From Funneliformis mosseae (lineage: Eukaryota; Glomeromycota; Glomeromycetes; Glomerales; Glomeraceae): DNA of 64,000 nucleotides. Below are positions 25,937 to 37,883 of the stretch, one piece after another. The notes under the pieces were generated by a model that saw only the letters and a list, made by a program, of their open reading frames with translations, did no database searches and had not been told where the DNA came from. Positions within the stretch are counted from its first letter, which is position 1, and each line of letters opens with the position of its first letter. The stretch is from positions 1 to 64,000 of the forward strand of contig CAJVPP010000021.1 of assembly GCA_910592005.1 (NCBI GenBank), read 5' to 3'. Both the position numbers and the translations under genes were made by a program.

Positions 25937-27296
25937 ATGACAAACATAATAAATGAATTCAAACAGAAAAATAAAGAACTATTAGAAGAAATCAATAATC
26001 TCAATAAAAAAAGAGAGCAGACATTGAAGAACTAAAACTAAAAATCTGATATATTACTGGTCAATCTCTTAATGATAAGGGAAAAGTTAGTATGCATGCT
26101 CCAAGAGGAATATGATAATATAAAAACTAAACAAGAAATGGATAGATGAAAGTAAACTAAGAATGGTAGTAGATCCAAATGAAGCTAGGGAATGAGCTAA
26201 GAGTTGTAAAAGAATTTAATTTGATAACATTACTATTGAAGAAATATTAGATGGATTTATTAATAATTCTAATGAATTAGGTTTCACTTACTCTGAATAT
26301 ATTTTAAACTAAAGTAAAAGGAGTTATCAACTTACTGAATAAAGGAGAGAGTTTGAAAAGAAATTAGAAAAATTAGAAAAAAGTAAAGATCAACAAATTA
26401 AAGAACTAAAAAAAAAATAAGAGAATTGGAAGAAGCATTAGAGTTAAAGGAAAACATTTCTAAATGCCATTTAGATACTCTTGAAGTAGCTAGATAATGA
26501 AGAGTAAGGCAAAGCAAAGAAAAAGATGAAAACTTAGAAAAAGCTTCAAGAAAAATAAAGATACTAGAAAATGTTGTGGCATAGTAGAATTATTTAACAA
26601 ACAGGCAACTTCAAGAACTACCATCTTTAACAAAAAAACAAACCAAATTTAAACTCTTAACTAATAAAGTAAAAAGCAGAATTAAACAAGTAAAAGTAAT
26701 AATTTAAGAGAAATTCAACACTTACATTTTACAAAAGAATAAATAATAAAGTTAGAATATCAAGTTATTGAGTTAAGAAAAAGAGATAAATGACATTGCA
26801 TTTTTGCTCTTTTGAAAAAAAAAAAAGTTTAACTGCTACTTATAAATATTATCTTACAATACCAGCAATAATAATTATTATTATAGCGATATTGCTTATA
26901 TCTGTGTTGAATACAAAAAGGATCTTGACAATAATACTCTACCATATTGTAATGATTGTGGTCGAGCTATGAGAAATAGAATAAATTGCTTCTATGATTT
27001 AAGAAAAGATAGGCTACCAGTTAAACTCCAACCATAACTGAAATAATAGCTTAAAGTTATGTGGATAGATTAGAACAACAAAATAAGGATTTAAAACAGC
27101 AACTAGCCAGTGCTAAAGAAGAAATCAGTTCTCACTTGAAAGCCTTAGATGTTTCAAAGGATTGATATAATAAGTAAAAGCAAGAATTATTGGATAAGAT
27201 CCAAAGACTTGAAAGTAAAGTTGAGCAATTAAAGAAACAGCAAATCCAATTAACTGCTCAAATTGAAGTTAAAGAAAATAAAAGATAGTCTTGATT
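25937..27296 (+). pseudogene. Coiled-coil protein relic with Cys motif
   Basis: ATG at 25,937 begins MTNIINEFKQKNKELLEEIN, a coiled coil that continues with stops and shifts to about 26,700. Around 26,975-27,000 a CNDCGRAMRN segment with flanking Cys suggests a zinc knuckle. The final stretch (27,057-27,290) is a strong coiled coil: DRLEQQNKDLKQQLASAKEE, then KIQRLESKVEQLKKQQIQL. It ends just before the right inverted repeat. It may be one gene or two; function unknown. Confidence 0.4.
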
Positions 27297-27319
27297 GAAA
27301 GTAAAAAAGTAATAGTAAT

Positions 27320-27724
27320 TTAAATTTCACAAGTAATTTTTTCTTTATCTAGATATTTCTGGAGTATTTGAGTATCATTAATTTTAAAAACATATGGAAC
27401 GATTTTTTCTTCTTATTTCTTTTTTAAAATGCTTCTAATAGTGCTGTAATTTTTGGGTTCCATAGTGGATTTAATATAAATTAGTTTCATATTAATATTT
27501 TATATATAAAGATAATCCTATATTAATCCTGTTATGGTTTATATTCCTCACCTTCTGGCATGATAAAGTAAATATTAAAATTAACAAGTCCATAAGTTAT
27601 GAATAAACATAATTATTACTTTTCAAAACGTCATCAGTTACACTGGTCAATTTTACAGCCACAACATAATCAGCCCCTTATTTATAGAATGTTCACTTTG
27701 TCTGGTTTTGTTGCGGTCTGCCTC
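27320..27724 (-). repeat. Right terminal inverted repeat (~400 bp)
   Basis: Mirror image of 20,266-20,662. Read on the minus strand it carries the same start (MEPKNYSTIRSILKK) and keeps the sense codon CAA (plus-strand TTG at 27,368-27,370) where the left arm has TAA. This arm is therefore closer to the ancestral sequence at that site. Confidence 0.9.
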
Positions 27725-27728
27725 ACAT

Positions 27729-28690
27729 TTCTTTTTCTTTTTATAAGAATGCTAGTTCTAAATAATTAATAAAAATATGCAAAATTTTTTTTCAAATTAT
27801 TTATTATTACAATCAAATTATTAAATAAATGAGAAAACTTTTTATATATATAATATTTAAATTAAAATATTTTATAAAAGTTTATGATCTGTAAAATTTA
27901 CATAATATTATAATTAAAATAGTTTATAATATATATATAATTATACTTTAACATTAATTAATTTTAATGATATTAAAATTAATTACGTTAATTTAACATT
28001 TATTATAAATTATTAATAAAATAATTATGTTTGCCAAAATATAATTTAATTAGTAATTTATCAATTTGTATTAAAATATATATGTAATATTATAATTAAA
28101 GTATTTTATAAGATTTGTAAACTAGAGAATAGTAAACCGTTATTAAGTCTGAAACAAAATTTTAACTAAAATAATACGAAATGTCTATTAAAAAATGTAA
28201 CACAATCAAGTTAACTCACATGTCTAATTAATTGGTTTTATTAATTATAATAGCCAACTATTAGAAAATATAATATAAAATAAAAACTTTAATAAAATAA
28301 ATTATTAGAAAATATAACACAAACAAGTTCTTAATAAAATAGACTACAAAAGTATAGCAAATAAATATTTTTGTGTTTTAATTAAAAAATAATACACATA
28401 TAACAACGTTAATACTTTTTAATTGTGTTTGTATTAGCTTATAAATTTATTTGTTATCTATTATAATTGGTTTTGTAAAAAAAAAAATTTTATAATAAAA
28501 GTTTCAATTGTATCTAAATGTAAAATTAATCTGAAACAAAAATCTTACCAACCCAAAACTATATAATTTAATTTTTTTCTAATTTTCTAATCTAATAACA
28601 GATAATATTATACTAATAATTAATAAGATTGGGTTACTTTCAATAATAAGATCAGATTACATATAATAAAATTCTTAAAATCAAAGTTTG
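27729..28690. other. AT-rich spacer
   Basis: About 960 bases of nearly pure A/T with short dispersed palindromes. No gene, RNA or clear repeat boundary is seen. It separates the TIR element from the Helitron relic. Confidence 0.6.
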
Positions 28691-28700
28691 ATATAAAAAA

Positions 28701-31700
28701 ATGAGCAATATATCCACTAATCCTAAAACCCTTTGAAAGCGTAAAGAAAAAAATGATGAGATAAATGAATAATGTGAAGAACGTCTTATATGTGATCGGG
28801 AAAGAAAATGAAAAAAATGAGTAAATAAATCATCAAAAGATCATAAGAATAGGCTTACAAGTATGCGAGAATGAAGAATGAAAAAAAGTTCAGATAAGAC
28901 CACTAAGGAATGTGAGATTCGTCTTAGACTTGAAAATGAGCATAAACATAAAGCACGTCTTTGAAATTTACAAATTCATAATGTATCAGCAGTGCAAAAT
29001 TAAAGTAGAGATGACTTACCCATAAATGATAGATCACTCTCAGTCACAACTATCAGCAAAGAAGGCCATAGTTTATTGCAGAAATTCTATAATAAAATAA
29101 CTAACATTAGGTATAAATTTTATCCTATATGTAACAAGTGAATTCTGTCAATGATAATTATCAAGCAAATATGCTAGCATTATTACACAGAAATGACATC
29201 ACCAAAGAAGTTTTCAGGTGAAAACAATATAGATCTTGAAGACATATCAGAAGAATTAAAAGATTTTACAGAGATCAAAGAGATGTTAATCACCTAAGTT
29301 TTCATAGTAATATCAGAAATCTGAAGAGATCAAAATACCTATAAGGGAAATATCATAAACTTCCTTTAAGATATACAAGAATTTACAAATCAGCTTTTAC
29401 GATATCCATCATCATTAGAAATACTCTTAATGTGATGGTAATCAGCAAATAATCTAGTAAGTTTTAGAAATTTTATTATATGTCATGAAAAAATTGCTAG
29501 AGCCTTATTTTGGTTAAAAGAAAACAACATTTACTATAAAGACATAATCATTGACAATGAATTATTCAATTGTTATTTGTAAATGAATTAATCATTAGTC
29601 AGCTTAAGTAGATTTCTGATAAAATAACAGATGATATATCAGATGACGAAGGAAATGGAAAATGAACAAATATTACATTTATTTATACCATCTTTACCTC
29701 TAATAGCGTGAACATGATGCTATTAATAATACGCTTAACTGCATATAAAGTAATAATTTTCCTTTGATTTGACCAGAAATCAAAGGCATTCCTGTCAATG
29801 AATTTAGTATACCCAGATATATGATAAGAGCATTTCTAACTTTTTATTTATACAGATATAGTGATCTTCATTTTGAACAACCTTGAAACATCAAATTAGC
29901 AGAATATTTTAAGCATTTGTTGTGGTATAAAATGAAAGATTCACAAGTAAAGGTATTTTACTTTAAACTCTACAATGAGATGAAGAGCTTTACAAGAAGA
30001 AAAGGTTTATGTTAGTCAACACTTAAATAAAAGGTAACTTGATGTTGCAGATATCCAGAAAATAATTAGTAATAGAGACAATTGAGTAACAGACTGAATA
30101 ATGAGATATAGAAAAGGGTTATATAGTTTAAGACAATTTTGGATGGCTAGACTTTACGAATTATCAGATATGATCAAGCAAATGAATCATCAAGAACTGA
30201 TATTTTTCACCTTTAACGCAGCCAATTTTCACTAGCCTGAACTTTATTAATTAATACAAGATAATAGGAAAGATTCAGATTTTGCAAAACGTCATATAAA
30301 GAACATTATAAATAATTCACATATTGCCTCTTAGTTTTTTGATAAATGTTTTGAAACATTCTTTCATAATATATTAGTACCTTGATAAAACTTAGAAAAT
30401 TAGTAATTCTAATATGAGTGACAGCATTAGGAAAGCATATATGTGCACAGTATAGGAAAGATACAGAATGTGCTTGTAATTGATTGGAAGCAATTAAAAG
30501 AAAATAAAAGAGAAATAGATAATATAATACAATATATGGATTCAGTAGTTATTACAATCAATTTAAAAATCAACGCAGCTATACTACAATAACACTTATA
30601 CCAAAAATGTAATAATGAAATAGATGACAGTTCATAAAATTATATCGAATTGATCAATAAAATGTAGTAATATACATATTGTAATCCTTTATATTATCTT
30701 AGAGTTAACAGAAAAACGTATTAACAAAAATGCAAATTTGGATATCCTATAGATCATAGTGATAATACATTCATATGCGATAATAATAATAAACATCTGA
30801 GCTCATTATAATAAGAAATAATCCAATTTTTAATCTGCACAGCTGATTCTAATTGCAGGATTAGTATGCTAATATCAATCTAAAGCCAGTTTTCAGCATT
30901 TACACAGTTTTACATTATATTTCTAAATATACCAGCAAGACAAAATCTCAGTCAATAACTTTTACAGAGATATTTAGTCAGATCCTTAATAATAGTAATC
31001 CTAAAGATGCTTCACTTGTATTAATCTAAAAATTTCTTCTCAATAGCATTACAGAATAAGACATCTCGGTTCAAGAAACCTGTCACCTACTTCTTAGCAT
31101 TTCTCTTTACTATTTAAGTCATACATTCATTTCATTAAATCTTAAGAATGAAGCTGCTAGATAGATTTATGATATAGATAGCAGAGATAATGAAAAAGGG
31201 TTCACCAATATCAGAAATGTAGGTTGTATAGCAAAATCAGCTATCAACAAATACTGGAATCAACCTGAGGAGCTTGAAGAATTTTCTTTGTTAAATTATA
31301 TTTAATACATAAAAATGTTGATGAAAAATAAAAAAAGAAAATATCATACGTATATGACTATGATTATCACCTTTTTATAATAGTAATTAGTAGGAGGAGT
31401 TCTGCTGAATAAAGATTATTCTTCACATTAAGTATCAAAGTCTTGAACAACTGACTGAAAATAATAATATTACTTAGTCAACACATTATAGCCAACATGT
31501 TGATATAATCAACAATGATCTAATTGACATGTTTGGTCAGCCTGAAGATGAAGAAGATGAATTAAATAATGATGAAAGCTATAAAGAGATTGAAGATGAA
31601 GAGGAGGAAAAATTTCGGTTCAATTAGATGCAACTTGCTAAGATGTGACTAAATATAAGGATATTGTTTTCATTCAATCTAGAATTTCAAAATATGGATC

Positions 31701-33385
31701 AGAATCACAATTAGATTAATGACACTCAATAATATTATTCTAATATTATCATAATAAGTGTTAGCAATTTATGCAGCAAGCTTCAAGTAATGACAAAAAT
31801 AATATTAGAGAAAACAATACTGATTTTGTTAATCTTCAGACATTAAATGAGAATCAAAAAAGTTTTTAAATATATAAAATCACACTAAAACAAAATTCTA
31901 AATAGTATTCAGGTAGAAGCATTAGACTCATAATAATAAGAACTGCAGGTACTGAAAAATCTTATTCCATCAAGGCAATTTGAGCAAGACTTCACATAAT
32001 AGTAGGTAGTAGATCTAAACATCTGATACTTATGATTGTATCTACAGGAGTTGCAATCTTCAATATCAATAGTATGATGATTTATTTGACGTTTTCTATA
32101 CTAGTAATGAATAAAAATAATTATAATCTAGATGGTAAACAACTGAAACAACTGCAAGAAAGATTACAAAATATAACCTACCTTATTATTGATGAAAAAA
32201 GCATGGTTAAGCGACGAATAATTGATTTAATTGATATGAGGTTAAGGTAAGCATTTTCAAAAAGCAAGGACAAACCTTTCATAGGTCAGTTTATAATAAT
32301 TCTTAATAATTTTAGGCAGCTTTTACTAGTGTTCGACCTTTCAATGTATACTAACCATATGTCACATGATTATATACCTAATAATGGTATTGCATCATAC
32401 AAACAATTTAGAGAAACATACAAACTTGATGTGATTCAAAAGAAATCAGGTGACTCTGAAGAAAAGCAAAGTTTTAGAGACTTACTTCTAAGAATGAGAG
32501 AGAGTGAATGCATTCTTGATAATTAGAAAAAGCTCAGTACAAGATTTGAAGAAAAACTCAACAAGATTGAATAAGATTAGTTTTCAGATTCTATCTTTAT
32601 TTTTACAAAGTGAGATGATGTAGACAAAGTAAACATAGAAATGTTCAGTTCATTGAATAGACTAGTAGTAAAGATTACAGCAATATATAATGAAGAAAGT
32701 GAGGCAAAAAAGCTGACTTCAATGTGGTGAAGAGACTTGAGACTCAACTATTACTGATAAAAGAAACTTGCGTAATATTTATAGCAAATTTATAGATTGA
32801 AGTCAGTTTAGTTAACAGTTCATTAGAAATTATACAAGACATTCTATTTAAGAAACAATGATCATCTTCACTTTTTATAGCAGTTTTCATCAAGTTTAAT
32901 TATTATGAAGGACCCACCCACTATCACAATAATTAGAGATGTCAATATTATTCTGATTGTATCTATTAAATATATCTAATAAGCTAAATCTGGAATAGCT
33001 TATTCTCAACTTTAAATTTTAATATGTTTCGCGTAGGTAATAACAGTTCACAAAAGTCAGAAACTTACTTTAACAAGAACTAAAATAGATTTTGAAAGTT
33101 AAAAATTTGCAGTAGATCTTTTATTTGTCGCAGTATTAAAGGTCTGTTCTCTTTAAAAATAGTGTTGTAACTGGTTACAACCAGTGACAAATAAGTATTA
33201 CAGAGTTACAAAAAGTTACAACGTCATCTTTAATTCTCTTAGAGATTTTTTCTTTAAGCAGTTTACTTTTGACAGACTTCAATGAATAAAAGCTTACAAA
33301 AGACTTAAAAAAAAGATAAAGAAGAATGATAATTTTCTTTGATATCTTAAGAATAGGATTAGTATATTAGTACAAAGGAAAAAAA
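28701..33385 (+). pseudogene. Helitron Rep-helicase relic
   Basis: This is an eroded gene of the Helitron replication initiator/helicase type. An Arg/Lys-rich N-terminus follows ATG 28,701 and has TGA stops where CGA (Arg) fits. A Helitron-type region follows (KKFSGENNIDLEDISEEL near 29,210). The Rep zone near 30,440 reads ESIYVHSIGK, so one His of the expected HxH is Tyr. The Pif1-like helicase follows: Walker A reads RTAGTEKS near 31,940 (two Gly lost), then GVAIFNINSM, YLIIDEKSMVKRR (about 32,180), GIASYKQFRETYKLDVIQKK (about 32,380) and ITVHKSQKLTLTRTK (about 33,045). Near the end a MITE at 33,157-33,228 splits the frame before KQFTFDRLQ (about 33,260). Helitron termini were not identified. 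Confidence 0.75.
33152..33233. mobile_element. Small MITE with TTTAA duplication, copy 2, inside the Helitron gene
   Basis: The 72-bp element at 33,157-33,228 lies between TTTAA at 33,152-33,156 and 33,229-33,233. It shares the end ACAACGTCATC and the core RTGACAAATAAGYAT with copy 1 at 15.3 kb. Helitron helicase coding sequence is readable on both sides, so this insertion came after the Helitron. Confidence 0.6.
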
Positions 33386-33906
33386 CAAATTATATGAAAA
33401 GGTTTTTTTTCACACATTTAGTAATGATAGATTTAGCGATATATTTTGACGTGCAATGAGAAGTTTATTTTTTTTAATATATAACAATCAAAAAATACAT
33501 AAATTAAAAAGTATAAATTTTTTGTTTGTTTTTTGAAAAATATAAAATTTGTTTATTATTTTTATTATTTTTATTTTCGATTTATAATAAAATACATGTA
33601 TATTGTATTTTATTTTTGTCGATTATATAATGTATTATGAAATAATAAAAACTAATCACATGACATCTACTTATAGATTAAGCGGGCAGATATCAGTACA
33701 CTTTATATAGATATATATAATCCTTCACTTCGTTCTGGACTAATTATAATAATTATAATCAAATATCTTATAAAATTTATAGTTTATCTCTTAGATTATA
33801 GAAATTCATAAATTAAATTTGCCTGCTTATTTACTATAAATTTTCTTTTGATTTAATTTTATGAAAAATTAAAATTTTAAAAAATTTTTTTTTTTGTATA
33901 ATACCA
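33386..33906. other. T-rich spacer
   Basis: AT-rich sequence with TTTTTATTATTTTTATT runs. It probably includes the untranslated end of the Helitron. Nothing else is recognised. Confidence 0.5.
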
Positions 33907-33908
33907 TA

Positions 33909-35631
33909 TTCTGCTGATTTTAAGCATCACATTTTTGAAGGAAAAATCAGACTAAAACTCAGGTGGTATTTAAAATCAAAAAGTTTCATATATTACTTTA
34001 TTATTTATAGCTTTTTTTTAAAAAAAAAAGTTTTAATATTCAAAAATTTAACGAAAGTAAATAATATTTTAATAAAATGTTTTTAATTTTTTTTTGTAAA
34101 AATAAATGTTATAACTTTTGTTGTAATATTATATAAAATAAATATGACTAGTGTTAGTTAACTTATCGGTTACTTCTTTTTTTTGTTTTAATGCTTAAAA
34201 TTTAACGTTATTCTTATTTCGCTTTAGAAAAGCTTGAGGTTTTGTAATATGCAAAACTACATAGTTTAAGGGTTGCTTATTGTCATTTTACTATTGATCA
34301 TTTAATGATTCCTTGTTTGCAAAAAAAAGAAGAAAACTTAAATCTACAAAAGGCAAAAATCAATGAGTTGGTATTAGAAGAAAAGCACATTATTCTGAGG
34401 CTGAAGCTAATTTAAAATATAACTTTTAAAATTTTGAAGAGATAGAATTGCTGTTACTTCTAAAATAGTTAAATTTTATATGAAAGAACTTTTAACAAAA
34501 TAATTTGCTAATACTTATCTGAATGGTAAAAACTTTTTAGTTTCAAATCATTGATTTTATTATTTTCTTAAAAGAAATGGGTTTGCTTTACAATGTAAAA
34601 CAAAAATTAGTCAAAAACTTCCTATCCATCTTGATGAAAACTTTTAGAATTTCAATGATATATTATTGAAAAACAAAAAAAGTTTAGTTATGAACTTTTT
34701 GAGATTAGAAATATAGATGAAACTCCTATTTTTTTTGATATGATTGGAAATTTAACTATTGAAAAACGTGGTGCAAAAACTGTTTAAATCTAAATAATTG
34801 GAAATGAGAAAAATCAGTTTACATGTGCTCTTACAGTTCTTGCAGATGATATAAAACTACCATTAATCATTATTTTTAAAGGTAAAAAAGTACCAAAAAA
34901 TTTACCTTCTGAAATTATTATATTAATGTATCTAAAAAGATAGATGGATAAATCCAGAATAAAAATTTGGTTTGATAAAGTTTGAAAAAAAAGTCCTGGA
35001 GGAAATGGAGTTAGTCAAAAAAGAGCACTTCTTGTTATGAATAGTTTTGAAGATCATAAAACAAATCTTATTAAAAATATTGCATCAAATGCAAATACTG
35101 ATTTAACAATTATCCCTAGTGGTCTTACCTCTATTGTTTAACCGCTTGATATTTATCCTAATAAGCCATTTAAAGATAGACTTTGTGAAAAGTGGAATGC
35201 TTAGATGAGTTCAAGTCAGTTTACCTATACTAAAGGTGAAAATTTAAAAAAACCTGATTATAGTATTATTTATAAGTAGGTTCTTGAAGTCTGGGTAGAA
35301 ATTCTAAGAGAAATGATTGTAAAATAATTTAAAAAGTGTAGTATTAGTAATGTAATGGATGGGTAGAAGATGATTTATTTGGCAAGATGAAACTGAAAAA
35401 GATGATAATAATGAAAGGGAAATATTAAATATAAATAATGATTCGGCTGATGAATATTCAACTGATGAGTTTGATGAATAGATTTTTCAAAATAAATATA
35501 CATATATTAATATAAATAAAATCTTCATTTTGAATTGTTAAATAAGTTTATTTTAAGTTTTAGGTAGTGCTTATTTTCGTTCTTTAGGTCATTTTTATTC
35601 AAAGTCAGAGTGGTGTTTAAAATCGACAGAA
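33909..35631 (+). mobile_element. pogo/Tigger-like transposon relic
   Basis: The left end TTCTGCTGATTTTAAGCATC and the reverse complement of the right end, TTCTGTCGATTTTAAACACC, match closely. TA lies on both sides (33,907-33,908 and 35,632-35,633), the target duplication of the Tc1/mariner-pogo group. The inner left end also holds a second inverted copy of the same motif (GTGGTATTTAAAATC near 33,965). The 1.72-kb size fits a single-gene element. Confidence 0.8.
34230..35490 (+). pseudogene. pogo/Tigger-like DDE_1 transposase relic
   Basis: The core reads IDETPIFFDMIGNLTIEKRG near 34,705 (first catalytic Asp), then LIIIFKGKKVPKNLP near 34,865. LVMNSFEDHKT follows near 35,035, where the family has D-S-x-x-A/G-H, so the second Asp is now Asn. 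Near 35,115 the frame reads IPSGLTSIV, stop, PLDIYPNKPFKDRL. The stop is TAA at 35,139-35,141, exactly where pogo-family proteins have Gln in QPLD. An acidic C-terminal tail follows (about 35,390-35,480). Upstream DNA-binding helices are poorly kept. It is not functional. Confidence 0.75.
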
Positions 35632-35633
35632 TA

Positions 35634-36924
35634 CAGTAATTTTATAAATATATATTATATCATAGTAATTTATTAGTTTTTAAAAATATTATGATTTATT
35701 TTTTATTTTTATTAATAAAATATTAAAAGATTAATTTTATTATTTAAAATATATATAAAAATTTATAAAATTTTTTATTTATTATATTAATACAAATCAT
35801 AATATTTATATAAATTATTATTTTAATTTTAATTAAATCATTATAAATTATATTATGTATATATTTTGGCTTTTATAAATAAAAATTATCAAGTTAAAAA
35901 AGAAATTATAAAAAAAAAATAGAATATAAAAATTAAGAATAAAGAAAAAAAAATAGAATATTTTTGATTAAAAGTAAAATTAAAATTTATTTATAACTTT
36001 CTTTAAATAATTTAAATAAATTTAAAATAATATAATTATACAATTTGATTAATATTTATAATACTTAAATAATAAATTATTTTTTTAAAAAAATTTTTAA
36101 ATAATCAAATATAAATTTATAGATTATTAAAAACAATTTATTGGCAAATATTCTGTAAAAATTAATTTTTATTATATATATTTTATATTTTAAGTAATTG
36201 CAATACAAAAATAAAAATAAAAAATTTTTTTTTTTAAAATTTATAATATTTTATCAAACAAATATATATAATATATAATTATTTTTCTTAATTTATTTAT
36301 ATTTAAAACTGTATCAATGAAACTTTATAATATTATTAACAATAATAAAATAATCTTACTTTTTTACTTTATATATTTAAATTACTATTATTATAAAAAT
36401 CAAATATTTATAAATAAGTATAATCTTTACTATTAATATATATAAATTCTTTTTTTCTTATTTTATCTATGTTTAAACATTAAAACATTAGGAATGAACA
36501 TTTAGAAATTTAGTCACTAGAACCATGACCTTAAAATATAATCTAAAGTTTTACAATAAAGAGAATGAAGATAAATATGAATAAAACTGATTATTTAAAT
36601 ATATAGAGAAACAGTTCAATTATTCAGGATGATAATAAATAGAGATAGGACACAAAGATGTTGGAAAAATCATAAAACAGAATTCGGAAATGAAATGAGA
36701 AAATTGAAAATTTTTTAATAAGGCAAAGGCGATTAAAGAATAAAAATATGGATAAAGTATTTGCAAATGTAATAAATTTTTTAGATTTATATTATTTTAT
36801 ATATCATTAAAATGTCACTAATGAATCGTATTTTATTAATGTTTTTTCTACGAAAGAAGAATATTATAATTCCACTAAGATATGATAGGTGAATAATATG
36901 CACTACATTGCCAATATATTAGAA
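35634..36924. other. AT-rich spacer before the gene island
   Basis: From 35,640 to about 36,480 the sequence is nearly pure A/T. From 36,480 to 36,900 it is less extreme but no gene is recognised. The last ~100 bases would hold the 3' end of the minus-strand dehydratase mRNA. Confidence 0.6.
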
Positions 36925-37883
36925 CTAAAATTTCTTGGCTTTTCCTTTGCCAAGAATTTTTCTGCGTTGACCAATCATATGAGTATACATTGTATAAAAT
37001 CCTGGCACATAAATCAATAAGATAGTAACCAGTGCCCAATAAAAACTTGTACTAATTTTTATGGCATACGGTAGTGATTCAAATACTAATACTGCTTCAC
37101 TGCCTGCTCCAACGGGATACAGAATAAAAAAGAATGTATACCTATTTACCAGCAACAAGAAATTTTTTTAACAAAATGTAAAAACTTCTTAAATTACTTC
37201 AAAATAAATCACTTTACCTGCACCATAATAACCACCCTGGTTGACTTCCTACAAGGTTTAATCCGTAAAATGCATATCTAATACATTCAGTTATACTCCA
37301 TGCCATTGTCATACTTGTAAATGCCCAATGAGATCTTATCTAAGAAGAAACATTTCTTTAATACGACTTCTTTTTTTTTTTTGGATAATATTATAAGATA
37401 TATGTAACTTACTTCTGGAAAATTATTTACAATTATCCAAACGAGAGTCAAACGCGAAGCAACTTGAATAATTGTAGTTGGAAGAGAAGATCTTACCAAC
37501 CCTATTTTAAAAAATACGATCAGATCCATGAAAAAAAAAAATCGTAAAATCCCAGGAGCTACCAAATTAAATTTATTCGCGAATTACCTAGAAGAACATG
37601 AAAAATCTATGAAATTGCAAATAAAATTTCTTTTATTAAAAAGATTATTTCATTAATTTTATTATATCAAACTTTGGCGATAAAATACCTCCAAGATAGC
37701 TCCAGTTTGTACAAGCTTTAACGTCCACCCTATTTTATCATATGCTTTTGCTAAATCATCATTTACAATTAACTCCAGAATGGATAAAAGAATGTAACTC
37801 CAACCAGCCCATGAAGCTGCATTATAAAATATTAAGTAGCCATTTAAACCTCTCGTAGTTTCAACTTTGTTTTTTGAAGACAT
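36925..37883 (-). CDS. PHS1: Very-long-chain (3R)-3-hydroxyacyl-CoA dehydratase (PHS1/HACD family)
   Basis: This enzyme performs the third step of very-long-chain fatty acid elongation in the ER membrane, removing water from 3-hydroxyacyl-CoA. Five exons (minus strand): 37,883-37,689, 37,606-37,588, 37,501-37,413, 37,339-37,218 and 37,141-36,925, totalling 642 nt and 213 residues (yeast Phs1 is about the same). Family blocks are YLIFYNAASWAGW, LVQTGAILE, LVRSSLPTTIIQVASRL, RSHWAFTSMTMAWSITE and the active-site segment LYPVGAGSE. Tyr150 and Glu157 match the catalytic pair of yeast Phs1. Several membrane-spanning hydrophobic segments are visible, and the C-terminus is lysine-rich (KGKAKKF), fitting an ER-retention-like tail. 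Exon 2 is only 19 nt (IFHVLL plus one base). No decay-type stops. Confidence 0.93.

Larger units (their letters stand above)
20266..27724. mobile_element. 7.46-kb TIR transposon with ACAT target duplication
   Basis: Long near-identical inverted repeats bound this element: GAGGCAGACTGCAACAAAA at the left end and, on the other strand, GAGGCAGACCGCAACAAAA at the right. ACAT flanks both sides (20,262-20,265 and 27,725-27,728), fitting a 4-bp target duplication. From left to right it holds a gene whose start lies inside the repeat, a SAM-nuclease-kinase gene, a kinase-like fragment, a transposase with DNAG-x-QNKNN and GHTKF motifs, and a coiled-coil gene, all on the plus strand and all decayed. 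An effector-like cargo in a transposon is the notable point. The class name is not certain; I know no standard superfamily matching this exact layout. Confidence 0.85.
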
